Source: Paludibaculum fermentans (GTDB lineage: Bacteria; Acidobacteriota; Terriglobia; Bryobacterales; Bryobacteraceae). Taken from it: DNA of 64,000 nucleotides. Each line of letters starts with the position of its first letter. Positions within the stretch are counted from its first letter, which is position 1. This document shows, piece after piece, positions 62,734 through 64,000 of this stretch. Both the position numbers and the translations under genes were made by a program. Below the pieces are notes generated by a model, which had not been told where the DNA came from, ran no database searches, and worked only from the letters and a program-made list of their open reading frames with translations. The DNA lies in NCBI RefSeq assembly GCF_015277775.1, contig NZ_CP063849.1, forward strand, positions 5,099,501 through 5,163,500, read 5' to 3'.

Positions 62734-62765
62734 CGTGAACAGAACTTATTTGCGAACGGTTCACG
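62734..62765. promoter_or_regulatory. Inverted repeat upstream of TonB receptor promoter
   Basis: CGTGAAC (62734-62740) and GTTCACG (62759-62765) form a perfect 7-bp inverted repeat with 18-bp spacing, starting four bases upstream of the -35 box. A GTTC/GAAC half-site also lies between the arms. Suited to a dimeric activator or repressor. Confidence 0.4.
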
Positions 62766-63221
62766 GAAGCGGACGTCAAACTCCAGTTTTCAGTCGAGAT
62801 TCAGGCGAAGATCGAGCACATCACGGGATAGCTAACGATGGACGGAAGGGAACGACTTCGGAGGGCTCGTCTTAAAGACGCAGGAGTGTAGCAGCGAATA
62901 CACAAGAGAGCGATGTTGAACCGCAACTAGTTGATAAGTATGAATTTATCATCTAGGCAGCAGACAGACGCTTCGCTGCCTGGGGCGACCCAGGTGTGCA
63001 GCGATTCGCGGATTCGAACACCCGTCGGCATGATCCCTGAGTGAGTATAGATTGATAGCGCCCGGCGGAGCGGTCATGGCCTGTCAGAAATTGCAGCGGT
63101 GATATGAATCAATTCACCAGCCTGGGCTCAATCTGGAATGCGTGGCTGCACGTCGGGCGGCGGGTGGAATACAGGGCGCCTCGGCGCCCGTACCCGGGAG
63201 CTTACTCGTTGGACCGCCGGC
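62766..63221. other. Intergenic stretch with overlapping hairpins, no gene seen
   Basis: No open frame here with convincing coding character. It contains an AT-rich patch (62932-62954) and two mutually exclusive hairpins, AGGCAGC/GCTGCCT (62955-62961, 62975-62981) and CCTGGG-GCGA-CCCAGG (62979-62994), which share CCT. A 6-bp GC hairpin follows the AAA gene (63174-63189). The whole may be the 3' region of the AAA gene plus upstream control of the receptor, or a small RNA. Confidence 0.4.
63174..63189 (-). terminator. Weak hairpin after AAA+ ATPase gene
   Basis: GGGCGC-CGAG-GCGCCC on the minus strand, 33 bp after the stop codon, followed by TGTATT only. Possible terminator; low confidence because no T-run follows. 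Confidence 0.3.
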
Positions 63222-64000
63222 TTAGCTGCGGGCGAAGTAGAGGTAAACCGCGCGTTCGATATCCGGCTTGTTGACCTGGAGCGGACGGTTCTCGTACTGG
63301 CTGATCGCACCGATGATGTTGATGATGTCGAGCGGATAGCAGGCACGGAGCTCTGTTCGCCCGCCGGACAGACAGAGTTTGCGCAGGTACTCACAGCTGT
63401 CGTATTCAGCCGGTACGTTCTTGGTGGAGACGACGCGCTGGAAGATCATGTCGAACACCTGAGGAGCCACCGGCTCGACTTCGATCTTGTTCTGAATACG
63501 CCGGAGAAACGCTTCGTCAGCGAGGTCCGAAGGGTCGAGGTTCGTCGAGAATACGACCATCAATTCGAATGGAATCTGGAACTTAACACCATAGCGGAGG
63601 GTGAGGTAGTCGACACGGCGGTCGAGCGGCACAATCCAGCGGTTCAGCAGGTCGCGCGGGCTCATCAACTGGCGGCCAAAGTCGTCAATGATGAAGATGC
63701 CGTTATTGGCCTTCATCTGGAGGGGCGCGGCGTAAATGCCGGACGCCTCATCCAGGCGCAGTTCGAGCATCGAAGGAATGAGTTCGCCGCCCACGACGAT
63801 GCAGGGGCGCTTGCACATCACCCAACGCGGATCGATGTCAGGATCGTCGAGTTCCAGCCGCGTGTGAACCACGGGGTCATACAAGCTGAGGATCTGGTTG
63901 TCGACTTCCACCGCGTAGGGAATGAGAACAGCGTCCTGATAGACGCGCAGCATGCGCTCCGCAATGGAGGTTTTGCCATTGCCGGAAGGGCCGTACAAGA
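63222..64000 (-). CDS. AAA+ ATPase (5' end beyond window)
   Basis: The last about 259 residues are present; the frame is open to the right edge, just upstream of the Walker A. Walker A GPSGNGKTS, Walker B GIFIIDDFG, sensor-1 VVFSTNLDPSD and arginine-finger/sensor-2 region DEAFLRRIQNKIEV are clear. The C-terminal helical lid ends DIERAVYLYFARS. MoxR-like and related AAA+ proteins share these features; the specific partner is unknown because upstream neighbours are outside the window. Confidence 0.85.
   Translation of the reverse strand, partial: LYGPSGNGKTSIAERMLRVYQDAVLIPYAVEVDNQILSLYDPVVHTRLELDDPDIDPRWVMCKRPCIVVGGELIPSMLELRLDEASGIYAAPLQMKANNGIFIIDDFGRQLMSPRDLLNRWIVPLDRRVDYLTLRYGVKFQIPFELMVVFSTNLDPSDLADEAFLRRIQNKIEVEPVAPQVFDMIFQRVVSTKNVPAEYDSCEYLRKLCLSGGRTELRACYPLDIINIIGAISQYENRPLQVNKPDIERAVYLYFARS

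Noticed and set aside
63001-63035. tRNA-like T-arm text (GCGGATTCGAACACCCG)
   Set aside because: The flanking bases do not form a T stem, and no anticodon arm, D arm or acceptor stem could be matched on either strand.

Overview
The window is a GC-rich, densely coding chromosomal segment, most likely from an acidobacterium of the Solibacter/Bryobacter lineage. The signs are four giant Oar-like TonB-dependent receptors, a PadR regulator paired with an ADOP-type MacB/FtsX permease, a C-terminal Solibacter-type TIGR03437 domain, CRTAC1/ASPIC repeat proteins, many ECF sigma/FecR/Ser-Thr-kinase modules and a CUAEP-tail radical SAM protein. No rRNA, tRNA, CRISPR array, phage or insertion sequence was seen. 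Taxonomy is inferred from gene content, not from a marker gene.

Layout. 1-946: the N-terminal part of a Tat-exported tyrosinase/polyphenol oxidase (GTG start, cut by the window edge), coupled to a small upstream gene. 977-4514: ECF sigma factor overlapping a TPR-bearing Ser/Thr kinase. 4714-8255: two-subunit biotin-dependent acyl-CoA (propionyl-CoA type) carboxylase. 8398-11811: TonB receptor. 11994-16128: PadR-ADOP permease pair and a YVTN propeller. 16132-18747: copper operon copZ-copA-csoR with a G-tract operator inside its promoter. 18882-28379: TonB receptors around a divergent TPR/CRTAC1 pair. 28411-34897: rpiA, bshA (bacillithiol), a lipoprotein propeller, an orphan histidine kinase, an apparently exported methyltransferase and a TIGR03437 propeller protein. 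35040-43313: FecR protein, a Cys-rich mini-protein coupled to a PIG-L deacetylase, MFS transporter, TPR/heme c protein, LytS/LytTR two-component pair, NodB deacetylase, enolase-superfamily enzyme. 43451-46878: molybdopterin-binding protein and an argC-argB-argA operon with candidate ARG boxes. 46986-48560: zinc-ribbon membrane protein and MBL-fold hydrolase. 48615-53939: a five-gene MBOAT-SGNH-SGNH-carrier protein-KASIII island. 53979-55908: ECF sigma/FecR pair and a YggX-like protein. 55897-57803: ATP-grasp protein and an exported hypothetical. 57807-59162: radical SAM selenoprotein. 59262-62651: TonB receptor. 63222-64000: AAA+ ATPase cut by the right edge.

Two observations stand out. First, the radical SAM gene does not end at its first UGA. 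That UGA sits in a Cys-Sec-Ala-Glu-Pro (CUAEP) tail and is followed at 12 nt by a hairpin with a GGU apical loop, the layout of a bacterial SECIS; reading through adds 12 residues and ends 3 bp short of the converging gene. Second, the MBOAT island looks like a Dlt-type surface acylation system: an MBOAT acyltransferase, two SGNH proteins and a carrier with the DltC-like GLLDSF site. In place of the DltA ligase it has a FabH-fold protein whose catalytic Cys is replaced by Ser. I infer that it loads an acyl group on the carrier for export and O-acylation of a surface glycan or other extracytoplasmic acceptor.
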